Assembly (NCBI GenBank): GCA_947625655.1
Contig: CANQPD010000011.1
Span: 1-64,000, forward strand
Source: an uncultured Dysosmobacter sp.
GTDB lineage: Bacteria > Bacillota > Clostridia > Oscillospirales > Oscillospiraceae
DNA: 64,000 nucleotides
Reading direction: 5' to 3'
A model generated the notes under the pieces. The model was given only the letters and a program-made list of their open reading frames with translations, was not told where the DNA came from and did not search any database. A program made the translations under genes and the position numbers. Numbering within the stretch: position 1 is the stretch's first letter; each line of letters opens with the position of its first letter. This document shows positions 40,028 through 46,137 of this stretch, piece after piece.

Positions 40028-42028
40028 TTATGTACCATGCTTTGAACGCCAGTTCTCAATTTTTATGCTGTCCTCCGTGACCATCTCAGATCCCCGGATG
40101 ATGCCTGGAGCGCGTTTGATCAGCAGGAAAAGATAGGACAGCCAGAGGATGCCGGAAAGGATACCGTCCACGGTTTCCTTGTATGGAGCGTACCAGGATA
40201 GATCAATAGCCTTGATGTTCTCCCAATCCACGCCGTACTTGTCCGAGGAGCCGAAAGAGATCGCCAGCTCCGGGGCGGTATAGGTTGCGGCCTGGGTGCT
40301 ATCATCGGCTGCGGCGGCATGGCCTGTTGTTACATCGGCCAGCAGTACTGTGCCGTCAGAGACAGCAGCAGCGGTACTGGCGTCAGACACAACGTCGGCG
40401 GCAAGCTGACGGTAGATATCATGCACAGAGGTCAGCCATGAAAATTTAAAGATCAGCTTCGTAAACCAGGATTCCTGTGTCTCCGCTGTTTCTCCACCGG
40501 AAACATCTACCTCTATGTCAATATTGGGAGAAAAAATATCCTGGAGCTTGTCAAAGAGTTTAGACAGCCAGCCGGGAGAGTCTTCACCACTATCAGTGCC
40601 GGAGCCCCCAGGCGGCCCGGGCTGGCCTGTGCCGTCGTACTGCTTGTATGTCTCGCCGCAGGCGGAGCAAGTATAGACGGTGTAGCCCAGCTTGGTGACG
40701 TCGCCGTTTTCGTTGAGTTCCGTTTCCACGGTTTCCGTAGCTTCCCAGGTATGGCCCGTGGCGGGGATTTTCTCGTCTCTGGTATAGCCGCAGAGCTCGC
40801 AGGTGTAGCGGCGGACGCCCTGTCCTGTGCATGTGGGGGCGGTGATGGTCTCGGAGGTATAGACATGCTGACAGGCTTCAGGAGCCGTTGCTTCGGCAAT
40901 GACGTAGGCATATTCATCAGAGAAAACGAAGTCCAGGTTTTCCAGTGTGGTTTCGGAGGAATAGCCCTCAATATGGACGGCGTCATCTCCGTACATCAGG
41001 CCCAGGTATTTGATATCCGTGCCGTTGTAGCTCATGGAATTATCCGCCAGTTCGAGGATATATACCCGGTCGTCATAATAATATTTCCAGCCGACACACT
41101 GATACTGGATACCGGAGACCGGCTCCGTGAAGGCCATGGTCTGCTCGTTGAACAGGTTGGGATCATAAACCTGATTCACGCTGCCGTTGGCGTCCGTGGT
41201 GCCGATGTAGTAGTTTGTCGTGTTGTTCGTGGTATTGTAGTTGTTGATGGTCTGCATCAGAGAGGCCGGGCGGGTGGAGGCAGGGACTACGGTCTGAGAT
41301 TCTGAACGAACAGTTGCGGAGACGGAGTATGAAACATCGACTCCTAGGTAAACCGAGCTACGCATTGCATAAAATGTATAACATAAGCGATAAGAACGTG
41401 AAGAATCCAATTTAAAGGAATAGGAGCCCGACCTCACTTTATAAGAAAATCCATTCACCATATCAGTGGAATCTGAAAAAGATGCAGAGACAGCAGAAAG
41501 GCGGGTCCATGAACCATTTAAAAGCACCTCAAGAAAAAAATCAGAATAAGAAGAAATACCAGGCGATAAGTAGTAATAAGAAAAATCAACCTGATAATCT
41601 CCAGAAGAAGAAACCTGAAAAACATCCGAGCAAATACGAGAATTAAACGAATTGGAGGGAAGAGATTTCTCCATTAAAGCCACAGAAAACGGGTTGCCGG
41701 ACTGATAAGAAGTAATGTCAAAACAAGCGGAAAAAGCCGTTGAAAGCGTACCTGCCTCATAGTCAGCCCAATGGAAACCGGGATTGAAACCTGTGTCAGC
41801 AAAGGTTACTACTGTGCTGTCTAGGGTGGAGACGTAGGTATTATAATCTTCACGGCTTCCTCCAGCGCCGTCACAAAAGGCACCGCCACCACCGGGGAAA
41901 TTTGCGAATGAATAAAAATCAGAACGAGACGCACCAGCACCGCTAAAATTTCCCGCATATGTAGGCACAGCAAGAAAAGAAAATGCTATTGCAAAAAACA
42001 GGAAAAATGATATAATGCGCTTAAACAT
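40028..42028 (-). CDS. large secreted tip adhesin (pIII-like)
   Basis: The 666-aa protein starts at ATG 42028; the upstream in-frame start lacks a ribosome site. A Sec signal peptide (FKRIISFFLFFAIAFSFLAVPTYAG) precedes a Ser/Tyr-rich beta domain encoded by AT-rich DNA. Then come two Cys-pair repeats, CTGQGVRRYTCELCGYTRDE and YTVYTCSACGETYKQYDG, each near a TGHTW-type motif. A collagen-like spacer (TGQPGPPGGSG) and a C-terminal membrane anchor (GILSGILWLSYLFLLIKRAPG) follow. This architecture fits a receptor-binding pIII whose C-terminus holds the virion in the membrane before release. The receptor is unknown. Confidence 0.85.
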   Translation of the reverse strand: MFKRIISFFLFFAIAFSFLAVPTYAGNFSGAGASRSDFYSFANFPGGGGAFCDGAGGSREDYNTYVSTLDSTVVTFADTGFNPGFHWADYEAGTLSTAFSACFDITSYQSGNPFSVALMEKSLPSNSFNSRICSDVFQVSSSGDYQVDFSYYYLSPGISSYSDFFLEVLLNGSWTRLSAVSASFSDSTDMVNGFSYKVRSGSYSFKLDSSRSYRLCYTFYAMRSSVYLGVDVSYSVSATVRSESQTVVPASTRPASLMQTINNYNTTNNTTNYYIGTTDANGSVNQVYDPNLFNEQTMAFTEPVSGIQYQCVGWKYYYDDRVYILELADNSMSYNGTDIKYLGLMYGDDAVHIEGYSSETTLENLDFVFSDEYAYVIAEATAPEACQHVYTSETITAPTCTGQGVRRYTCELCGYTRDEKIPATGHTWEATETVETELNENGDVTKLGYTVYTCSACGETYKQYDGTGQPGPPGGSGTDSGEDSPGWLSKLFDKLQDIFSPNIDIEVDVSGGETAETQESWFTKLIFKFSWLTSVHDIYRQLAADVVSDASTAAAVSDGTVLLADVTTGHAAAADDSTQAATYTAPELAISFGSSDKYGVDWENIKAIDLSWYAPYKETVDGILSGILWLSYLFLLIKRAPGIIRGSEMVTEDSIKIENWRSKHGT
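41989..42016 (+). promoter_or_regulatory. candidate promoter for the 115-aa gene inside the pIII-like signal peptide
   Basis: TTGCAA (41989-41994), 16-bp spacer, TATAAT (42011-42016), 42 bases before the plus-strand start. It lies in the 5' coding end of the minus-strand pIII-like gene. Confidence 0.5.
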
Positions 42029-42057
42029 AGGAAAATACCCCCAAAAGGAGAAAAACC

Positions 42058-42405
42058 ATGTTACTGAATGAAACAACAATTGCGACAATAGAAACAGGAT
42101 TACTTGTGTTAATAATCACGGCAGCAATCCTATTTGGCATCTATCAACTTGCCAAGAAATTAAGCCATGACCATATAGAATACCAATACAAATACAACGA
42201 ATACCAAAAGGCCAAAGAAGAAATCAACGAAATAGGAGCGGACTTAAGAACGCACGAAGAATATCAAGAAGCAGCTACGCTAGAAACAAAACCTTTTACC
42301 CAAGCAGATTTTGAGCGCTGGAAAGCTGAGAAGCGGAAGCGGGATCAGGGCGGATTTGTAAACCTGGACGCACCTGTTAGATTGCCTTGGCAGAGAACCA
42401 CCTGA
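42058..42405 (+). CDS. membrane-anchored small phage protein on the opposite strand
   Basis: The 115-aa protein starts after AAAAGGAG. One N-terminal transmembrane helix (GLLVLIITAAILFGIYQLA, about 14-32) is followed by a charged coiled-coil tail (YQYKYNEYQKAKEEINEI). It is divergent from the pIII-like gene with only 29 bases between start codons, so each gene's promoter must lie in the other's coding sequence. It is unlike its coat neighbours in strand. It could be an immunity or assembly-inhibitor protein, but nothing shows this. Confidence 0.7.
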   Translation: MLLNETTIATIETGLLVLIITAAILFGIYQLAKKLSHDHIEYQYKYNEYQKAKEEINEIGADLRTHEEYQEAATLETKPFTQADFERWKAEKRKRDQGGFVNLDAPVRLPWQRTT

Positions 42406-42441
42406 GAGGGAGCCGTGAGGAATCACGGCTTCTTTTTCTTT

Positions 42442-42494
42442 GTAACACGATCCGGCGCAGCTGCTCCGCTGGAGATCAGCCGGGATTGTGTTAC
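42442..42494. repeat. palindromic element copy g (53 nt)
   Basis: Starts GTAACACGATCCGGC and ends GCCGGGATTGTGTTAC; core GCAGCTGCTCCGCTGG, as in copy d. The 42406-42441 segment before it also contains an imperfect AGCCGTGAGGAATCACGGCTTC hairpin with T tract. Confidence 0.9.
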
Positions 42495-42552
42495 AAAACG
42501 CTGCCGGAGGCCGGAACGCTCCAGCCTCCGGCTTGAGGGAGATGTACGGATG

Positions 42553-42726
42553 TCACGCGGAGCGCAGCATACCCAGCACGAAAGATACGCCCTTGCGGAT
42601 GGCGATGAAGCCGATAGCAGCGGGCAGGATCACCGGCAGCAGGGCAACCACTTCGTTCAGGACACCGCTCACCATGTCGGAAGTGACAACGGCAGACAGG
42701 ACGGTGGTGGTAGTAGAAGCATCCAT
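42553..42726 (-). CDS. major coat protein candidate (pVIII-like), 57 aa
   Basis: It starts at ATG 42726 behind GAAGGAGG. The short N-terminal polar, Thr-rich part (MDASTTTTVLSAVVTSDMVS) is followed by one long hydrophobic helix (ALLPVILPAAIGFIAI) and a basic C-terminus (RKGVSFVLGMLRSA). Length, single helix and positive C-terminus for DNA contact match inovirus major coat proteins. There is no obvious cleavable signal peptide, as in some known coats. It lies between the 180-aa secreted protein and the tip adhesin. Confidence 0.8.
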   Translation of the reverse strand: MDASTTTTVLSAVVTSDMVSGVLNEVVALLPVILPAAIGFIAIRKGVSFVLGMLRSA

Positions 42727-42771
42727 AGCTGAACCTCCTTCAAAAAGATTTATCTTAAGACCGGGGCCCGG

Positions 42772-43314
42772 TCAAAAGAACATGGCAAAGAACTTGCAGG
42801 AAAAATAAGCCACAATCACGATCACAAAGAAAAACAGGCAGCCCAGCACATAGGATTTGAACAGATCATCCGGGATCGCGTCCGGCTCTTCTTCCTCTGC
42901 TTCTTCCAACGTATATTCCATGACGCTGACCGGGATTTCCTCCGGGATATCTGTTGGATTGTCCGTTGGAGTCTCCACCGGGACATCTTCCGGGGCATCC
43001 GCCGGAGTTTCCGCCGGGGCCTCTGCCGGGGGATCTGTGGGGACATCGGTTAGGATATCCGCTGAGGTATCCATCGGCGCATCTGCCGAAGTGTCCGCCG
43101 GAACATCCGCCGGTGTGTTCACTGGGGTATCCGCTGGGGTATCCGCTGGGGCCTCTGTCAGCGTATCTGCCGGGGTGTCCGCTGCGGTGTCTACAGGAAC
43201 ATCATCCGGCTCATCCGCATAAGCGGCGGGGACACAGGATACAAAAAGACACGCGACCAGCAGAAGCAACGCTGCAATTTGCAGCAGACGCCGCATAGCT
43301 TTGTGGGACATCAT
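42772..43314 (-). CDS. secreted acidic repeat protein with C-terminal anchor
   Basis: The 180-aa protein starts at ATG 43314 behind GGGGAGGT. It has a signal peptide (LLQIAALLLLVACLFVSC...AYA). A low-complexity block of imperfect ADTP/ADVP repeats (about 35-120, many Asp, Thr, Pro, Ala) is followed by an acidic EEAEEEE stretch and a C-terminal helix (YVLGCLFFFVIVIVAYF). It would be an extended surface stalk, perhaps a minor virion or superinfection protein. Repeat composition suggests rapid expansion and contraction. Not recognised. Confidence 0.75.
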   Translation of the reverse strand: MMSHKAMRRLLQIAALLLLVACLFVSCVPAAYADEPDDVPVDTAADTPADTLTEAPADTPADTPVNTPADVPADTSADAPMDTSADILTDVPTDPPAEAPAETPADAPEDVPVETPTDNPTDIPEEIPVSVMEYTLEEAEEEEPDAIPDDLFKSYVLGCLFFFVIVIVAYFSCKFFAMFF

Positions 43315-43331
43315 ATTCAATACCTCCCCTT

Positions 43332-43395
43332 TGGGGGCGGGGGCCGGAGTCGAACCAGCATCATCCTCGAAGCTCTGCCGTTGAGCTACCCCGCC
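43332..43395 (-). other. tRNA-like sequence lacking the anticodon arm
   Basis: On the minus strand a perfect 7-bp acceptor (GGCGGGG at 43395-43389 with CCCCGCC at 43342-43336), TA, a D arm (GCTC-AACGGCA-GAGC) and a T arm (GCTGG-TTCGACT-CCGGC, one G-T pair) are seen. A discriminator C and encoded CCA follow (43334-43332). Only 12 bases (TTCGAGGATGAT) replace the whole anticodon and variable region. It cannot be a normal tRNA. It may be a decayed tRNA or a selected tRNA mimic. Confidence 0.75.
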
Positions 43396-43400
43396 ATGTT

Positions 43401-43453
43401 GTAACACAATCTGACGCCGCAGCCAGTGGAGCTGGCGCCGGGGATTGTGTTAC
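43401..43453. repeat. palindromic element copy h (53 nt)
   Basis: Starts GTAACACAATC and ends GGGGATTGTGTTAC; core GCCGCAGCCAGTGGAGCTGGCG. It lies between the tRNA-like sequence and the rep stop codon, four bases from the latter. Confidence 0.9.
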
Positions 43454-43456
43454 GAT

Positions 43457-44416
43457 CTATGTACCAAACCAGCGCATGACGCGCTGGGCGATCATGTCAA
43501 ACCTGTGCTGCTTTACTAGGATGTCATACTTGGGATTCCGGCACACAGGCCGTTCCTGGATCATCTTCTCGAACTCATACAGGCCGTACATCTGGATACA
43601 GGCGTCAATGGCGTTTCCCGCCTGGTTGATGACGTACCGCTTGCACCGTTCCTCGTTGTACTCCATACCGGGAGACTGGTAGATGCTGATACGCTCCGCA
43701 TCTTCGACCAGGTTGCACCAGTAGTCCCGCATTGACCAGCGCCATTTATTGCTGTCCTCTCCCGGCTCTACATACCGCAGATAGTTCAGCAGTACCCCGG
43801 CGTAGGCTTGTCCAATGGGGAGCGGAATTTTCGTAAACTGCACCGCGCGGTCATCACGTAGCTGCATCTCACAGCGGATCCAATGCTCATCCAGCTTGCC
43901 GCGCTCTGCGGCCTTGTCGTAAATGCGGATCAGCACCTTGCTTTGCGGACTGCCGACAATGACGGTAGTCCCTTTGATTTTGCGGTTGGAGGAAAGCCTG
44001 ACGTCCGTGCAATCGGATTTGCTGACAAACATCTCGTCCAGGGTATCATCAACGATATCCCGGATATTAAGTATCCCGCTGTGGTCATCATAGGCCACGT
44101 CCAGGCGGGTGATCTTCAGGCCGTTGTCCCGGATGAATGAAAAGATACCTTCCCAGCCGACGGAGGACAGACTTTCAAAGGTACGGCATCCCTGGCCGGA
44201 CATTTCCACCCACACGCCCATATCCGCGCGGCCATTATAGTGGACGCTGATGCAGGAGAAATATTTTCTGTCCCGGTAGCCTCTTGCGCCTTTGGTCTCT
44301 GTCCACGGAACATGGGCGAGGCCCAGGGCGGCGATCAGGTCATCCGGGGAATGTGTTTTTGAAGTAAACGAAAGCCAGTCGTATATAACGATGTTTTCCG
44401 CTGTCCTGCTATCCAC
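43457..44416 (-). CDS. Rep_trans-family rolling-circle replication initiator
   Basis: The 319-aa protein starts at GTG 44416 behind a GGGGGCG stretch. It has motifs of phage/plasmid Rep_trans initiators: YDWLSFTSK, GWEGIFSFIRDNGLKITRLDVAYDD (metal region), KVLIRIYDKAAERG (nucleophile Tyr region) and RCEMQLRDDRAV. It would nick the phage plus strand to start rolling-circle replication, like gII of M13. GC-rich hairpins upstream (44452-44501) and those at 35261-35669 are candidate targets. Confidence 0.92.
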   Translation of the reverse strand: MDSRTAENIVIYDWLSFTSKTHSPDDLIAALGLAHVPWTETKGARGYRDRKYFSCISVHYNGRADMGVWVEMSGQGCRTFESLSSVGWEGIFSFIRDNGLKITRLDVAYDDHSGILNIRDIVDDTLDEMFVSKSDCTDVRLSSNRKIKGTTVIVGSPQSKVLIRIYDKAAERGKLDEHWIRCEMQLRDDRAVQFTKIPLPIGQAYAGVLLNYLRYVEPGEDSNKWRWSMRDYWCNLVEDAERISIYQSPGMEYNEERCKRYVINQAGNAIDACIQMYGLYEFEKMIQERPVCRNPKYDILVKQHRFDMIAQRVMRWFGT

Positions 44417-44451
44417 TCAAGAACGCCCCCAATGCTTCTTTCGTAGGTAGT

Positions 44452-44501
44452 GCCCCCCTGTTAGCGGGGGGGGCGCGCCGGGAGGAGCTACCTCCCGGCG
44501 C
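44452..44501. promoter_or_regulatory. two GC-rich hairpins upstream of rep
   Basis: GCCCCCC/GGGGGGC (44452-44474) and GCGCCGGGAGG/CCTCCCGGCGC (44475-44501, perfect 11-bp stem, AGCTA loop) stand side by side between the ssDNA-binding candidate and rep. They could be a terminator pair or a rolling-circle origin or packaging hairpin. Confidence 0.6.
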
Positions 44502-44551
44502 ATTTGCAACACTTTGGGGAGCTGCCCCAATCTGCGTTTTGGAAGGGCCTT

Positions 44552-44848
44552 TTACGGCTCCAGAGAGATCATGTTGCCCAGGCTCGTGGCCAGCGCGACC
44601 TTGCCCTTGTCGTCAAAATACAGCGTGCAGAACTCGCCCACCGTCAGATCCTTCCAGACTGCCGGGGACAGGCATTTCAGCTTCTCAGCTTTAAAGCCCT
44701 CGGCATGGAAGTCGTCGGATGCGTAGGTGCTTGCCGGGCTGATGACGTACATATTGGCAAAGGGCTGCATCTCTCCCTTCTTGGAGCCGTCCTTGATCTC
44801 GAACTGTCCTTCCGCACAACCTACAAAGATGTAATACTTCTCGCCCAT
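44552..44848 (-). CDS. small protein in ssDNA-binding (gV) position
   Basis: The 98-aa protein starts behind AGAAAGGA. It is soluble and mainly beta (YYIFVGCAEGQFEIKDGSK, FANMYVISPAST, GEFCTLYFDDKGKVALA), a size and pattern compatible with an OB-fold ssDNA-binding protein that coats filamentous phage genomes. It is first in the minus-strand phage unit, next to rep. No certain motif was found. Confidence 0.6.
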   Translation of the reverse strand: MGEKYYIFVGCAEGQFEIKDGSKKGEMQPFANMYVISPASTYASDDFHAEGFKAEKLKCLSPAVWKDLTVGEFCTLYFDDKGKVALATSLGNMISLEP

Positions 44849-44899
44849 ATCTGACCGTCCTTTCTGGGGCTATGTTCATCCCCTACCATAAAAATCAGC

Positions 44900-44943
44900 C
44901 GGACAGACTTGTCCGACTGTCAAGTTCAATTTTAAAACGCGCC
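44900..44943. other. right-end non-coding part of the prophage
   Basis: Contains CGGACA-GACT-TGTCCG (44902-44917). CCCGCCG-CCCAA-CGGCGGG at 44943-44961 overlaps the right direct repeat and may also act as a terminator on the plus strand. Confidence 0.45.
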
Positions 44944-44957
44944 CCGCCGCCCAACGG
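44944..44957 (+). repeat. 14-bp direct repeat at right edge of prophage (attR candidate)
   Basis: CCGCCGCCCAACGG, identical to 35082-35095. Here it forms part of a CCCGCCG/CGGCGGG hairpin. Confidence 0.45.
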
Positions 44958-45077
44958 CGGGAAGATTTCGTTTTATCGGTTGTATTCAAACGGGGTTTGT
45001 GCTAAACTATGAAAGATTATAATAGAATCAGTATGTGCATTTCGATACGCACAGACGACAGAGAGGATAGGATCGGA

Positions 45078-46133
45078 ATGAAAATCGTTGTTTTGGCGGG
45101 CGGACTGTCCACAGAGCGGGCGGTGTCGCTGGTGACGGGCTCTTCCGTGTGCCGCGCCCTGCGGGAAAACGGACACCGGGCCATTCTGGTGGACTTGTTT
45201 TTAGGGCTGGAAGAGGTCCCGGAGGACCTGGAGACGCTGTTTGACGCGCCGGACGGCCTGTGCCCGGAGGCGAAGATCGAAACCAAGGCCCCGGATCTGG
45301 CGGCGGTCCGGGCCAGCCGGAGGGACCAGAGCGGACGGCTGTTCGGCCCCAACGTGCTGGAGCTGTGCGAAGCGGCGGACATCGTGTTCCTGGGTCTCCA
45401 CGGCCAGGACGGCGAGGACGGCCGGGTCCAGGCCACGTTCGATCTGCTGGGCATCAAGTACACCGGCGGCGGGTATCTGGCCTCCGGCCTTGCCATGGAT
45501 AAGGCCATGACCAAGCGGATGATGGACGCCGCCGGCATCCCCACCCCCAAGTGGCGGCTGCTGGAGTACGGCGCGGCGGATGTGGACCGTCTGGCGGCGG
45601 AGCTGCCCATGCCCTGCGTCATCAAAACCACGACGGGCGGGTCCTCTCTGGGCGTGTTCCTGCCGGAGGACCGGGCGGCGCTGAAGGACGCGCTGATCCG
45701 GGTGCAGGGCTTCAGCGGACAGGTGCTGGCGGAGGAGCGGGTCTACGGCCGGGAGCTGACGGTGGCGGTGCTGGGCGACCGGGCGCTGCCGGCGGTGGAG
45801 ATCCTGCCGGCGGAAAAGGACTTTGACTACGCCGCCAAGTATCAGGCCGGTGGCGCGCGGGAGATCTGCCCCGCCCCCATCACCGCCGAGGAGCAGCGGG
45901 AGGCGGGCGAGCTGGCCCTCAAGCTGCACAGGACCCTGGGACTGGAGGTCTATTCCCGGACGGATTTCATCCTGGACGGGGAGGGGCGCTTCTGGTGCCT
46001 GGAGGTCAACTCCCTGCCGGGGATGACCTCCGCCAGCCTGGTGCCCAAGGAGGCTGCCGCCATCGGCATGACCTACAACCAGCTGTGCGAGGAGATCGTG
46101 CAGCAGTCCTACCGTTTAAAGAGAAGGGGTTGA
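45078..46133 (+). CDS. ddl: D-alanine-D-alanine ligase
   Basis: The 351-aa ATP-grasp enzyme makes D-Ala-D-Ala for peptidoglycan. The start is ATG 45078 after AGGATAGG; a frame-compatible upstream ATG at 45009 has no ribosome site. Motifs: LAGGLSTERAVSLVTGSSV, GLHGQDGEDGRVQATFDLLGIKYTG, KTTTGGSSLGVFLPED, and the C-terminal RTDFILDGEGRFWCLEVNSLPGMT. Its promoter region lies at the right edge of the prophage (TATAAT at 45018). Confidence 0.96.
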   Translation: MKIVVLAGGLSTERAVSLVTGSSVCRALRENGHRAILVDLFLGLEEVPEDLETLFDAPDGLCPEAKIETKAPDLAAVRASRRDQSGRLFGPNVLELCEAADIVFLGLHGQDGEDGRVQATFDLLGIKYTGGGYLASGLAMDKAMTKRMMDAAGIPTPKWRLLEYGAADVDRLAAELPMPCVIKTTTGGSSLGVFLPEDRAALKDALIRVQGFSGQVLAEERVYGRELTVAVLGDRALPAVEILPAEKDFDYAAKYQAGGAREICPAPITAEEQREAGELALKLHRTLGLEVYSRTDFILDGEGRFWCLEVNSLPGMTSASLVPKEAAAIGMTYNQLCEEIVQQSYRLKRRG

Positions 46134-46137
46134 TGAG

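Larger units (their letters stand above)
35082..44957 (-). mobile_element. inovirus-like (filamentous phage) prophage
   Basis: A gene set typical of filamentous phages sits between valS and ddl. It has a Rep_trans initiator, a small upstream protein in the ssDNA-binding position, a 57-aa coat candidate, a secreted pIII-like protein with C-terminal anchor, a pVI-like membrane protein and a Zot/pI ATPase. The last three run in the gIII-gVI-gI order. An IS30-type transposase is the only recombinase. Eight palindromic elements and a hairpin-rich intergenic region belong to it. A 14-bp direct repeat (35082-35095, 44944-44957) brackets it, so length is about 9.9 kb. Boundaries are inferred. Confidence 0.85.

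Noticed and set aside
42415..42732. 105-aa plus-strand gene overlapping the coat candidate
   Set aside because: It is antisense to a short gene with a clear ribosome site and coat-like sequence, crosses palindrome g, and lacks support of its own.
43332..43395. Functional tRNA gene
   Set aside because: No room for an anticodon stem-loop; only 12 bases lie between the D and T arms.
43315..43407. N-terminal extension of the secreted repeat protein
   Set aside because: The extension is a translation of the tRNA-like sequence and part of palindrome h; a good ribosome site supports ATG 43314.
35179..43453. CRISPR array from repeated GTAACAC motifs
   Set aside because: Copies are palindromic, separated by whole genes or very uneven gaps, and there are no cas genes.
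35179..43453. Integron attC sites
   Set aside because: The ends are GTAACAC/GTGTTAC, not the GTTRRRY/RYYYAAC cores, and no integron integrase is present. Kept only as an analogy.
35082..44957. XerCD/dif-type integration of the filamentous phage
   Set aside because: No dif-like 28-bp site is seen at either edge, and a DDE recombinase is encoded.
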